A stretch of 64,000 nt of DNA from contig JAKASL010000001.1 of assembly GCA_021819035.1 (NCBI GenBank), positions 558,001-622,000 of the forward strand, in the 5' to 3' direction. Below the pieces are notes generated by a model, which ran no database searches, was not told where the DNA came from, and saw only the letters and a list, made by a program, of their open reading frames with translations. Source of the stretch: an archaeon. GTDB lineage: Archaea; Thermoproteota; Nitrososphaeria; Nitrososphaerales; Gagatemarchaeaceae. Positions 54,832 to 63,173 of this stretch are shown piece after piece; position 1 is the stretch's first letter, and every line of letters begins with the position of its first letter. The position numbers were made by a program, and so were the translations under genes.

Positions 54832-55701
54832 TTGGTCGCCTTGGAGAGGATAATCATCGACGCCGACTTCGTCTCCAGGGCGGTCCCGCCCAGGAGGAGG
54901 GACGCCCACAAGGGGATGAACGGGACCGTCTGCGTCGTCGGCGGGAGCAGGTTATACCACGGGGCGCCTTTCCTCTGCGCCAGCGGCGCGATGAGGGTGG
55001 GTGTGGACCTGGTGTACGTAGCCGTCCCCGCGCAGATCGCAGGGGCGGTCAGGTCCCTGTCCCCCGACTTCATAGTCGTCCCGCTCCCGGACGCGAAGCT
55101 CACAAGGGGGAACGCGTCCAAGCTCCTCGCGTGGGTCCGCGGCGCCGACGTCTTCGCGGTCGGCCCCGGCCTGGGGGCGCAGAAGCCGGACGCGGTCGCC
55201 CAGGCCCTGAACCAGATGAAGGGGGACGGCAGGTCCCTGGTAGTGGACGCGGACGCCCTCAGAGAGCAGTCTATCCCATCCATCCGAGGGACCGGGTCTG
55301 TGGTCACCCCCCACGCCAGGGAGTTCGAGCGCCTGTTCGGGGTCAACCTCCCAGACGGGAGGGAAGGGCGCGCCGGAGTGGTCGCGGCCCAGGCCAAGAA
55401 GGGCGGGGTCACAGTGCTGCTCAAGGGACCCACGGACATCGTCTCCGACGGCGAGAGGGTCGCCTTCAACGAGACCCACTCCCCCGCGATGACAGTCGGT
55501 GGCACCGGGGACGTGCTCACAGGGGTGACGGCCGGGCTCCTGGCCAAGAAGGTCCCCCCGTTCGAGGCAGCCTGCGCCGCGGCGTACATCAACGGGGCGG
55601 CGGGGGTCGCGGCGGCGAAGAGGCTAGGCCTGCACATCACCGCCTCGGACGTCGTAGACGAGATAGCAAACGCGATGAAACCCTTCGACAGGCTGGAGTG
55701 A
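54832..55701 (+). CDS. nnrD: ADP-dependent NAD(P)H-hydrate dehydratase
   Basis: A 289-residue ribokinase-fold enzyme that repairs hydrated NAD(P)H. Marks are GTVCVVGGSRLYHGAP, FAVGPGLG, TPHAREFERLFG, VLLKGPTDIV and the anion-hole motif GGTGDVLTG. There is no NnrE epimerase domain; many archaea have a bifunctional protein, so the epimerase may be elsewhere. The TTG start follows the preceding TAG directly, so it is co-transcribed with the PRTase regulator. Confidence 0.88.
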   Translation: MVALERIIIDADFVSRAVPPRRRDAHKGMNGTVCVVGGSRLYHGAPFLCASGAMRVGVDLVYVAVPAQIAGAVRSLSPDFIVVPLPDAKLTRGNASKLLAWVRGADVFAVGPGLGAQKPDAVAQALNQMKGDGRSLVVDADALREQSIPSIRGTGSVVTPHAREFERLFGVNLPDGREGRAGVVAAQAKKGGVTVLLKGPTDIVSDGERVAFNETHSPAMTVGGTGDVLTGVTAGLLAKKVPPFEAACAAAYINGAAGVAAAKRLGLHITASDVVDEIANAMKPFDRLE

Positions 55702-55777
55702 CCGGCGCCCGGGGTCGCCTATCCCCGCCGTCTAGGAGAAACGATTATCACCACTGAAAACCTACCACGGCTCCGGG

Positions 55778-56368
55778 ATGCGCTCATTCGCCGGCTGCTC
55801 CGGCACGACGGGGGCTACACGGCCGCTGAGTTCGGGACCGACCCGGGCAGAAGCGTCGTCGAAAGGGACCGCAGGGGTCGCAGAGGCGTCGCAGAGCGGC
55901 GAGCCCTCCGAGGACGATGGCGGGACAGCGGTGACCTCGGCGGCGGTCATGCTTTCCCTGATCGCAGGGACAGTCATCACAGCCGACAGCATCGCCGCCC
56001 TGGCCTTCTCCTCCCCGTCGCTGAGCTACGGGAACAGCCAGTTCTTCGGGGGGGTGCCATATTACTACTGGTTCGGGCCGTACATCTTCGGCCTCGGCAA
56101 CCACTACTGGTTCTACATCTTCGCCGTGACCAACCTGGTCTCGGGGCTGGCGATCGCCGCGGGGGCAGGGATGCTCTACTTCAGGCCAGGGAGGGCCGAG
56201 CTCTGGGGGGCGGTGATACTCATCTTCGCGATCGTCGGGTTCATCGGGATAGGGGACTTCTTCATCACCCAATTCCTCGGGGTCGCCGGGGGCGCCATCG
56301 GGATCGGCTATGGCAGGCACAGGAGGATGACGGCGCCGGGCGGCTCGGCACCCCCGCTCTCTCCCTGA
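55778..56368 (+). CDS. Membrane protein of unknown function
   Basis: A 196-residue protein. A hydrophilic Ser/Gly/Thr-rich N-terminus of about 50 residues precedes four hydrophobic helices at about 53-75, 92-115, 125-145 and 150-175, the first with loop YGNSQFFGGVPYYYWFGPYI. The last is followed by a basic Pro-rich tail. No family is certain. A TATA-like GATTATCACC lies about 33 bp upstream. Confidence 0.65.
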   Translation: MRSFAGCSGTTGATRPLSSGPTRAEASSKGTAGVAEASQSGEPSEDDGGTAVTSAAVMLSLIAGTVITADSIAALAFSSPSLSYGNSQFFGGVPYYYWFGPYIFGLGNHYWFYIFAVTNLVSGLAIAAGAGMLYFRPGRAELWGAVILIFAIVGFIGIGDFFITQFLGVAGGAIGIGYGRHRRMTAPGGSAPPLSP

Positions 56369-56576
56369 GGCAGCGGACTGGTCATCCCGTGTCAGACGCT
56401 TCGCGTCCGAAATCGGCACACTCGGCGCCGGCTCCGCCCACCCGCCATGCTGCGGAGCGTCCTGCGGCCCTTCGTCGGCCGCGCTGTTCCGTAGGTCGCG
56501 GGGGGGAGCGTGGTAGGCGCCGTCGGAGCGCCTTCTCAGTCGAAGCCGACGCAACACCCCCTTCAGGGGGTCCGCC

Positions 56577-57578
56577 ATGATACGGCGCCGAGGGGGTCTC
56601 CAGACGGCCCTCGAACGCTACTGCGCGAGGGCGGGGGCCAAGGTCGGGGTGGGGTACAAGCCCCTGGGGGGAGGGCGAGGGGCGTGGGTCAGAGGGAGCT
56701 CGACCTTCTCCACCGCGAGCGTCTTCAAGGTCTTCGTCTTGGCCGACCTCCTGCGCCGGTTCGACGAAGGGCGCCTCGACCCGGCCACCAGGGTGGGGCT
56801 CAAGGACGCGGACAGGTCGACTGGGTCGGGGGTGCTGCAGTACGTCGGAGAGGGCGCCGCCCTGACGCTAAGGGACTACGCCAGGCTGATGGTCACCGTC
56901 AGCGACAACACCGCGGCCGACGTCCTCTTCGATTACCTCGGGCCTGACAGCATAGCCGACACGGTATCATGGCTCGGGCTCAGGGACACCGCCGTCCGGT
57001 CTTCGTGCAAGGACATCCTGACCTACGAGCTGCGCGCCGACGAGGTGCGGCGCTACCTGCGCATCCTCGGGCTCGACGGCGAGAGGCTGGCCGAGGAAGA
57101 CGCCTTAGGACTGCTGAGGAAGAACATACACAGGCTGTCGGGGGTCCACCCGGTCAAGGAGCTGGCGGCCATCCTCTCCGAGGCCGAGGCCCGCCCCCCC
57201 GCGGGGCAGAAGGACATGGCAGGCGACGACGTCACCTCGCCGCGTGATCTCGTAACCACCTTCGAGCGGGTCTACTCGGAGCGCGTCCTCGGCACGTTCA
57301 ACGACGAATTCCTAGAGATACTCGCGGCCTGCGAGACAGGGGCCAACAGGATACGGAGGGGGGTCCCTAGGGGGGTCGTCCTCGCCCACAAGACGGGGAC
57401 GCTCAGGGGGGTTGTCAACGACGCCGGGATAGTGATGGACGGGGAACGAGCCTACGCCATCGCCGTCCTTGTGAACGACATCCCGACGGGGGGGAACGTC
57501 AGGTACACGAGGAGGGGGGAGAAGATAATCTCTGACGTTTCGACGATGGTCTGGAGGGCGCACCGCACCCGCATCTGA
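56577..57578 (+). CDS. Class A beta-lactamase-like serine hydrolase
   Basis: A 333-residue protein with all three serine-acylase motifs: Ser48-x-x-Lys51 in ASVFKVFV, Ser109-Asp110-Asn111 and Lys272-Thr273-Gly274 in HKTGTLRG. The SDN-to-KTG distance (about 163 residues) is some 60 longer than in TEM-type enzymes, so an insertion lies between. An omega-loop Glu166 equivalent cannot be placed with certainty. There is no signal peptide, so it would act in the cytoplasm. A function on penicillins is not implied, since archaea lack peptidoglycan. Confidence 0.75.
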   Translation: MIRRRGGLQTALERYCARAGAKVGVGYKPLGGGRGAWVRGSSTFSTASVFKVFVLADLLRRFDEGRLDPATRVGLKDADRSTGSGVLQYVGEGAALTLRDYARLMVTVSDNTAADVLFDYLGPDSIADTVSWLGLRDTAVRSSCKDILTYELRADEVRRYLRILGLDGERLAEEDALGLLRKNIHRLSGVHPVKELAAILSEAEARPPAGQKDMAGDDVTSPRDLVTTFERVYSERVLGTFNDEFLEILAACETGANRIRRGVPRGVVLAHKTGTLRGVVNDAGIVMDGERAYAIAVLVNDIPTGGNVRYTRRGEKIISDVSTMVWRAHRTRI

Positions 57579-57703
57579 GGCGCGCCTCGGGCCGCCGGCC
57601 GGTGCGGCCTGCACGGAAGCCACCTACGCGGGGGTTGACCGCCGAGACTCTCGGCGGGGGGCAGACCGGAAGTTTGAAAACCGCGGCGGGGCGAATCGGC
57701 CCG

Positions 57704-58408
57704 TTGAAGACCAGGCGGGCGGGGCTCCAGGGGAAGTGGGCCTACGTGGTCAACTCCCTCCAGGAGATAGTCCCTTCCTACGAGGACGCGTCGAGCAGGA
57801 TCTCGCTCTTCCAGGACAGGAGGATGCGCTCCGAGGCCGTCGCCTTCGCTGTGAAGAAGGGGGACCTCGTCCTCGACCTGGGCTCCGGGCCTGGGACGAT
57901 GTCGAAGGTGGTGGCAAGGGCCGGCGGGGAGCCGGTCCTCCTCGACGCTTCCAGGGCGATGCTCAGGGCCTCTGGTTTCACCAACTCGGTCCAGGGGGTC
58001 TTCGAGCGGCTCCCGTTCAGGGACGGGGCGTTCGACGCCGCCGTCTCCGGGTTCGCGGTAAGGGACGCCCACGACCTCGAGACCGCCGCCGCGGAGCTCG
58101 GGCGCGTCCTCAAGGCAGGGGGGAGGTTCGCCTTCTGCGACCTCGGTAAGTCTGACAACCCGCTGCAGGCCCTGGCCCTGGGGCTGTACATCAGGGTCGT
58201 CCCGGGGGTCGTAGGCCTGGCGTCTACCGGGAGGTCTGGGCTCCGCTACGGCTCCCTCTTCGACACCTACAACCTCGTCCTCCACAACTCCGAGCTCAAG
58301 GCCCTCCTGGGCCGCTACCTCGGGGAGACGACAATCCATGAGATGCAGATGGGGGGCGCCATAGTGGCCAAGTGCGTCAACGGAAAGAGCGCCGCGGGCG
58401 CGGCCTAG
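57704..58408 (+). CDS. UbiE/MenG-type SAM methyltransferase
   Basis: A 234-residue class I methyltransferase. The N-terminal IVPSYEDASS resembles the quinone-methyltransferase start. SAM motif I is VLDLGSGPGT, motif II region VLLDASRAML and the later SGFAVRDAHD and LGRVLKAGGRFAFCDL fit the UbiE/MenG family. It may methylate a menaquinone precursor. The TTG at 57704 lies after a TATA-like TTTGAAAA; the frame is open to 57602. It ends four bases inside the convergent DHH gene. Confidence 0.75.
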   Translation: MKTRRAGLQGKWAYVVNSLQEIVPSYEDASSRISLFQDRRMRSEAVAFAVKKGDLVLDLGSGPGTMSKVVARAGGEPVLLDASRAMLRASGFTNSVQGVFERLPFRDGAFDAAVSGFAVRDAHDLETAAAELGRVLKAGGRFAFCDLGKSDNPLQALALGLYIRVVPGVVGLASTGRSGLRYGSLFDTYNLVLHNSELKALLGRYLGETTIHEMQMGGAIVAKCVNGKSAAGAA

Positions 58409-59361
58409 ACCTTCTTAGACAGCGCCGCGAGCATCTCCTCCGCCTTCGCAGCCGGGATCCTGCACCCGGCCGCCTTCTGGTGCCCTCCGCCGCTCCCCCC
58501 TAGCTCGCCGGCTATCTTCGAGATCGTCCTCCCGAGATGGACTTTGGCCCTGCTCGTCCCTCTGAGGCTGACCTCGTACCACCCCGGCTGCTTCTGTTTG
58601 AGCGCCACCCCGACGGGGACGTCGAACGCCCCGATCAGGACCTTGGCCACGTTACCGGTCGAGTGCTCCGCCGTGAACATGTACGCCAGCCCCCCCTTCT
58701 TCCTCCCCTGCTCCTTCACGACGGCCTCCAGGCCGGCCTCCTTCTGCAGCTGGCGGACCGCCGCCTCGGGGACCCCAGGTATCTCGTGCGCCTTCTTCAT
58801 CTTCGCCATCTCCGCCGCCATGGACTCGGGGTAGCCCTCCTCGTCCCCCCTGTTGTCCAGGGCCAGCGCCAGCATCGTCGCCTCGGCGAGGACGAATTGC
58901 CTGTCCGTCTTCTCCATCAGCTCCTTCCCCATGGGAGAGTCGTCCATGTAGTCCGTCACGGCCCCGCAGAGAGCGACCAGGGCCGCTCCGGCGGGGAGCT
59001 TGTCCTTGAACGTCTTGTAGGTCAGCATGGAGGCGCACTCTTCGACGTCGTGGACGAGGCGGACCCCGGACTTCATCACCTTCTTCCTGGCGGGCTCGGA
59101 CAGGTAGTGGTGGTCAATGTACGTCACCTCGGCGTGCTTTGCCAGCCGCTGCAGCTCCGAGAGGAACTCTGGGAAGTCTGCGCTGTCTGCGCCAAGGTCG
59201 CTTATCACCACCCTGCTTGCGTCGTCCGGGACCTTCCTCAGGCTCAAGATCATGTCGTCGTAGTCTGTGAGGATGATCTCCCCCCCTGTCGCCGCCGCCG
59301 CGAGGGAACCTGACCCGAGGCCGTCGATGTCCTTCCTGTGGGAGACGCAGTACGCTTTCAT
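58405..59361 (-). CDS. DHH/DHHA1 phosphoesterase
   Basis: A 318-residue phosphodiesterase of the RecJ/NrnA group. Metal motifs include SHRKDIDGLG (motif I), ISDLGAD, the DHH box YIDHH and the C-terminal DHHA1 motif GGSGGGHQKAAGCRIP. These enzymes hydrolyse short RNA, nanoRNA or cyclic dinucleotides. The ATG at 59361 is 28 bp after a TATA-like GTTAAAA, so the Pro/Gly-rich open frame to 59412 is outside the gene. Confidence 0.85.
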   Translation of the reverse strand: MKAYCVSHRKDIDGLGSGSLAAAATGGEIILTDYDDMILSLRKVPDDASRVVISDLGADSADFPEFLSELQRLAKHAEVTYIDHHYLSEPARKKVMKSGVRLVHDVEECASMLTYKTFKDKLPAGAALVALCGAVTDYMDDSPMGKELMEKTDRQFVLAEATMLALALDNRGDEEGYPESMAAEMAKMKKAHEIPGVPEAAVRQLQKEAGLEAVVKEQGRKKGGLAYMFTAEHSTGNVAKVLIGAFDVPVGVALKQKQPGWYEVSLRGTSRAKVHLGRTISKIAGELGGSGGGHQKAAGCRIPAAKAEEMLAALSKKV

Positions 59362-59385
59362 CGCGCCCCGGCCCCCTGACGGCCC

Positions 59386-59422
59386 TTTTAACGGGTCCGC
59401 CCCCGCTGGCAACCGATTTAAC
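59386..59422. promoter_or_regulatory. Divergent promoters of the DHH and dienelactone hydrolase genes
   Basis: GTTAAAA (minus strand, 59386-59392) is 28 bp before the ATG at 59361 and GATTTAAC (plus strand, 59415-59422) is 26 bp before the GTG at 59444. Both transcripts should be leaderless. Confidence 0.55.
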
Positions 59423-59443
59423 GGGGCTCAGCCAGGAAGCGCC

Positions 59444-60217
59444 GTGGACGACTACACCACCGACATGTACGAAGGGATGCTTGCGGAGACAGTGGCATTC
59501 GAGGGGCACGGAGGCAATCGTATCAACGCGTATTTCGCCCGGCCACTAGGGCCCGGGCCGTTCCCGGGGGTCGTCCTTGTCCACCACCGCCCCGGGTGGG
59601 ACGAGTGGTACAAGGAGGTCACGCGGAAGTTCGCCTACCACGGCTACCTCGCCGTCTGCCCCAACCTCTACTTCAGCTACGGCCACGGGAAGCCTGAGGA
59701 GGTGACGGAGAGGATGCGCGCCGCCGGAGGGGTCCACGACGACGACGTGGTGGCCGACGTCGCGGGGGCCGCCGCCTTCCTCAGGTCACTCCCGATCAGC
59801 AACGGGAAGGTGGCCGGGTTCGGCTCCTGCTCCGGGGGTCGCCACGTCTTCCTGGTCGCCTGCCGGACCAGGTCCTTCGACGCCGCGGTCGACTGCTGGG
59901 GCGGGTCGGTGATACAGAGGGGGGACCAACTCACACCTAACGCCCCGGTCTCCCCCCTCGACTACGCCGAGGGCCTCTCTTGCCCCCTCCTAGGGCTCTT
60001 CGGGGACGAGGACACCAACCCGAGCAAGGCGATGGTCGACGAGACAGAGGCGGAACTCAAGAGGCTCGGGAAGAAGTACGAGTTCCACAGGTACCCCAAG
60101 GCAGGCCACGGCTTCTTCTACCACCACTCCCCGCGCTACAGGCAGGAGGAGGCGGTGGACGGGTGGAACAAGGTGTGGGAGTTCCTGGGGCGGACGCTCG
60201 GCCCCTCGCCCCGGTGA
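59444..60217 (+). CDS. Dienelactone hydrolase family protein
   Basis: A 257-residue alpha/beta hydrolase. The nucleophile elbow GFGSCSGGRH places the catalytic Cys, with Asp in FGDEDTNP and His in AGHGFFY, the Cys-Asp-His triad of this family. LVHHRPGWDEW is the oxyanion region. The substrate is unknown. The GTG at 59444 is fixed by the divergent TATA box; the open frame to 59267 lies inside the DHH gene. Confidence 0.88.
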   Translation: MDDYTTDMYEGMLAETVAFEGHGGNRINAYFARPLGPGPFPGVVLVHHRPGWDEWYKEVTRKFAYHGYLAVCPNLYFSYGHGKPEEVTERMRAAGGVHDDDVVADVAGAAAFLRSLPISNGKVAGFGSCSGGRHVFLVACRTRSFDAAVDCWGGSVIQRGDQLTPNAPVSPLDYAEGLSCPLLGLFGDEDTNPSKAMVDETEAELKRLGKKYEFHRYPKAGHGFFYHHSPRYRQEEAVDGWNKVWEFLGRTLGPSPR

Positions 60218-60314
60218 CCTGACAGCCAGGCCGGCCGCCACGGAAGTGCGGGGCCAGGCCTCAGCCCTCGCAAAGCTGAATTATCATCCAGCGCGAGGAA
60301 ACGCGGAGAGCGGG

Positions 60315-62225
60315 GTGTCGGAGGGGCGGCGGCTGGCGGCGGTGATGTTCACTGACATGGTGGGGTACACGGCCCTCACCCAGTCCGACGAGTCGAGGGC
60401 GATGGAACTCCTCGACGCCCACAACCGGATCCTCAGGCCCCTCTTCCCCCGCTTCCACGGGAGGGAGGTGAAGTCCATCGGGGACTCCTTCTTGGTGGAG
60501 TTCGACAGCGCCCTGGACGCCCTCCGATGCGCCGTCGAGATACAGGAGAAGGTCCGCGGCTACAACTCCACGGCGGGCGGAGGGAAGGGGATCAGCATCC
60601 GCATCGGGGTCCACCTCGGGGACGTCGTCCACCGCGGCGGTGATGTCTTCGGGGACGCCGTCAACATATCTTCCCGCATCCAGCCCCTCGCCCCGCCTGG
60701 CGGGGTCTGCATCTCAAGGCAGGTCTACGACCAGGTCAGGAACAAGTTCGACCTCCCCCTGGTCTCCATGGGGGAGAAAGGTTTGAAGGGGGTCGAGGTC
60801 CCCACCGAGGTGTTCGCCGTGGTGATGCCGTGGGAGAAGAAGGACGAGGTGCCCCCCGAAGGGGCGAGAAGGGTCGCCGTCCTCCCGTTCGCCAACATGA
60901 GCCCCGACCCCAACGACGAGTTCTTCGCAGACGGTATCACCGAAGAGGTCATCTCCACGGTCTCGCGCATAGAGGGGACCGAGGTCATCTCGCGGACTTC
61001 TGTGATGCAGTACAAGAAGGCCCCAAAGCCGGTCAGGGAGATATCCAGGGAGCTGGGGGTCGGGACCGTCCTCGAGGGGAGCGTAAGGAAGGCGGGGAAC
61101 AGGCTGAGGGTCACGGTCCAGATGATCGACGCGACGAAGGACAGACACGTCTGGGCCGAGAACTATGACAGGGACCTCGACGACGTCTTCGCCATCCAGA
61201 GCGACATCGCCGCCCAGGTTGCCGGGGCGCTGAAGGCGAGGCTCCCTGGCCCGGCCGCCACTTCCCTCCGCCCCCCCAGCCTGGACGCCTACACCGACTA
61301 CCTGCGCGCGCTCCAGGTTATGAATGAGGCGACCCCCGACGCCCTCAGGGAGGCAACTTCGCTCTTTGAGGCGGCCCTGCGGAAGGACCCAACCTTCGTG
61401 AAGGCATACGCTGAGCTCGCCTCCATCTGCCGCATCGTAGGGCAGTTCGGGGACTACGACGCCTTCATGAGGAAGGCGTGGACCGCCGCCCAGAAGGCCC
61501 TGGAGCTGGCCCCCGACTCGGCCGAGGCGAACGCTGCCATGGCAGAGGCGTGCATGACCAGGGACATGTTCGAGGAGGCAAGGCCTTACCTGCAGAAGGC
61601 CGTCAGCATCAACCCGAACCTCGCCGCCTGCCTCAGGCTCCTCGCGGAGGCTGACGCCGTCCTGGGGGACCTCGGCCCAGCCGCCGAGTCGATGCGGAAG
61701 GCGGTGTCCCTCGACCCGCTCGACCTGGTCAACCACATGGTCCTCGCGGAGGTCTACAGGGTCTCCGGAGACATGCAGGGGGCGCTCGCCATCTACATGC
61801 GCCAGAAGGAGCTGCACCCGAGGGCCCCCGTCGTCTACAGCGGCCTCGTGTCCTGCTACCTGCAGGCGAAGGACTACGCGAAGGCGAGGGCCGTGGCCGA
61901 AGAGGCCGTCAGGGTGAATCCGTCGATGAAGGAGATGGGGCTACTCAAGGGCGTGGTCGCGGGATACTCCGGCGACCGCGCAGGGGCAGAGTCTGCCCTC
62001 GCCGCCTTCCTCAAGGAGGGGAACCAGTTCATGAACGCGACGGCCAAGCTCAACTTCGGGGTGGCCCTCAGGGACTTCGACCTGGCGTTCGAGGGGCTGT
62101 CGGAGCAGGCCAGGCTCCACTCGTGGTTCTTCCTGATGAGGTCGGACCCCCTCTACGCGGACCTCGTCCGCGACCGCCGCTTCGCCGAGTTCAGCCGGAA
62201 GGTCGGGATGCCCGCCCCGGCCTAG
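60315..62225 (+). CDS. Class III nucleotide cyclase fused to TolB-like and TPR domains
   Basis: A 636-residue protein. The cyclase domain (1-165) is catalytically complete: metal Asp14 in MFTDMVG, Asp58 in KSIGDSFLVEF, Lys53 and Asp114 (adenine-selecting pair type), Asn117 and Arg121 in GDAVNISSR. A TolB N-like domain follows (RRVAVLPFANMSPDPNDEFF, about 185-330), then about eight TPR repeats to the C-terminus. No membrane segment. This architecture is common in bacteria and rare in archaea. GTG at 60315 is 30 bp after a TATA-like GAATTATC. Confidence 0.9.
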   Translation: MSEGRRLAAVMFTDMVGYTALTQSDESRAMELLDAHNRILRPLFPRFHGREVKSIGDSFLVEFDSALDALRCAVEIQEKVRGYNSTAGGGKGISIRIGVHLGDVVHRGGDVFGDAVNISSRIQPLAPPGGVCISRQVYDQVRNKFDLPLVSMGEKGLKGVEVPTEVFAVVMPWEKKDEVPPEGARRVAVLPFANMSPDPNDEFFADGITEEVISTVSRIEGTEVISRTSVMQYKKAPKPVREISRELGVGTVLEGSVRKAGNRLRVTVQMIDATKDRHVWAENYDRDLDDVFAIQSDIAAQVAGALKARLPGPAATSLRPPSLDAYTDYLRALQVMNEATPDALREATSLFEAALRKDPTFVKAYAELASICRIVGQFGDYDAFMRKAWTAAQKALELAPDSAEANAAMAEACMTRDMFEEARPYLQKAVSINPNLAACLRLLAEADAVLGDLGPAAESMRKAVSLDPLDLVNHMVLAEVYRVSGDMQGALAIYMRQKELHPRAPVVYSGLVSCYLQAKDYAKARAVAEEAVRVNPSMKEMGLLKGVVAGYSGDRAGAESALAAFLKEGNQFMNATAKLNFGVALRDFDLAFEGLSEQARLHSWFFLMRSDPLYADLVRDRRFAEFSRKVGMPAPA

Positions 62226-62671
62226 GGGACGGCAGGCGGCTCCATTGACGCGCCCCTCCACGCCAGGTAGGACAGCGGGGCCCTCAGGGCCGCCCAGAGG
62301 GACGGCAGGACCAGGACATAGAGCAGGAGCTGAAACTGGAGCCCTATCGTCGTCCCCGCCGCGGTGACCTGAAGGTCTCCCCCGTCGGTCACAAGCCACA
62401 GGTAGGCTGCGCTGAGCAGGGCCGCGCCAGAGATGAAGGGGACGGACACCGCCATCCCCTGGAAGAAGGCAGCCCCTACGTCAAGGATGACGAAGAGCAC
62501 CCCGAACTCAAACACGAAAGCGGGGATCGCGAGCGCCAGGTCAGGGACGACCCCGGAGAGGTACGCCCCCAAGTAGTATGGTATGACGATCCACAGCACC
62601 ACGTTGGCCACCAGCGCGACACCCGCGCTGGTCACCCGCTTCCGCATCGTCACCCTCCGCCCGAAGGACAA
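62222..62671 (-). CDS. Small polytopic membrane protein
   Basis: A 149-residue protein with four to five hydrophobic helices and a basic N-terminus. No family is recognised. The TTG at 62671 follows the stop of the upstream gene directly; an ATG eight codons later (62647) is an alternative. It forms an operon with the exported protein before it and overlaps the cyclase gene by four bases. Confidence 0.55.
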   Translation of the reverse strand: MSFGRRVTMRKRVTSAGVALVANVVLWIVIPYYLGAYLSGVVPDLALAIPAFVFEFGVLFVILDVGAAFFQGMAVSVPFISGAALLSAAYLWLVTDGGDLQVTAAGTTIGLQFQLLLYVLVLPSLWAALRAPLSYLAWRGASMEPPAVP

Positions 62672-63148
62672 CTAGGGGCCTCCTGGCGCCTTGACGAAGG
62701 CGCCCAGGTCCACCCCGATGGTCAGCCCGGCGAACGGGACCAGTCCGATGGCCACCGTCCCGTTGATGCGCGCGCCGGGGGTCGCGAGGAACTGGCTGAC
62801 GTCCGCCACGGCCATGCGGAAGTGCAGCACTCCTTCGCCGCCGGGAGGGACAGACACCTGGGCGGGCTGGCAGGAGACCCCCGGGGTCGGGGCGCATGAC
62901 ACCGTGACGTTCAGGGTGTACATCCCCCTGTTGGGGACGGTGATGTTGATGGACACCACCTCCGCGGAGCCCTGGAGGGTGGCGCTCCCCACGGCGCGGC
63001 CCGGACCCGCCCCGAGCTCCGCCTTCAACCCCGTGTAGTCCTGGTAGGCGGAGTAAGCCACCGTACCGACCACCAGTATGACCACCAGCGCGACGGCCGC
63101 GCTCACCCCCCTCAGGGCCCACGCCCCCCTCGGTGTCCTCGTCTTCAC
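62672..63148 (-). CDS. Membrane-anchored extracytoplasmic protein
   Basis: A 158-residue protein with a basic N-terminus, one transmembrane helix (about 14-35) and an extracytoplasmic beta-sandwich-like domain with two Cys. VVSINITVPNRGMYTLNVTV is typical of LEA-like or Ig-like accessory domains. Function is unknown. The next gene starts at the base after its stop, so the two are probably partners at the membrane. Confidence 0.55.
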   Translation of the reverse strand: MKTRTPRGAWALRGVSAAVALVVILVVGTVAYSAYQDYTGLKAELGAGPGRAVGSATLQGSAEVVSINITVPNRGMYTLNVTVSCAPTPGVSCQPAQVSVPPGGEGVLHFRMAVADVSQFLATPGARINGTVAIGLVPFAGLTIGVDLGAFVKAPGGP

Positions 63149-63173
63149 CCACTGTCCCTCCTATGGCCCCGGG

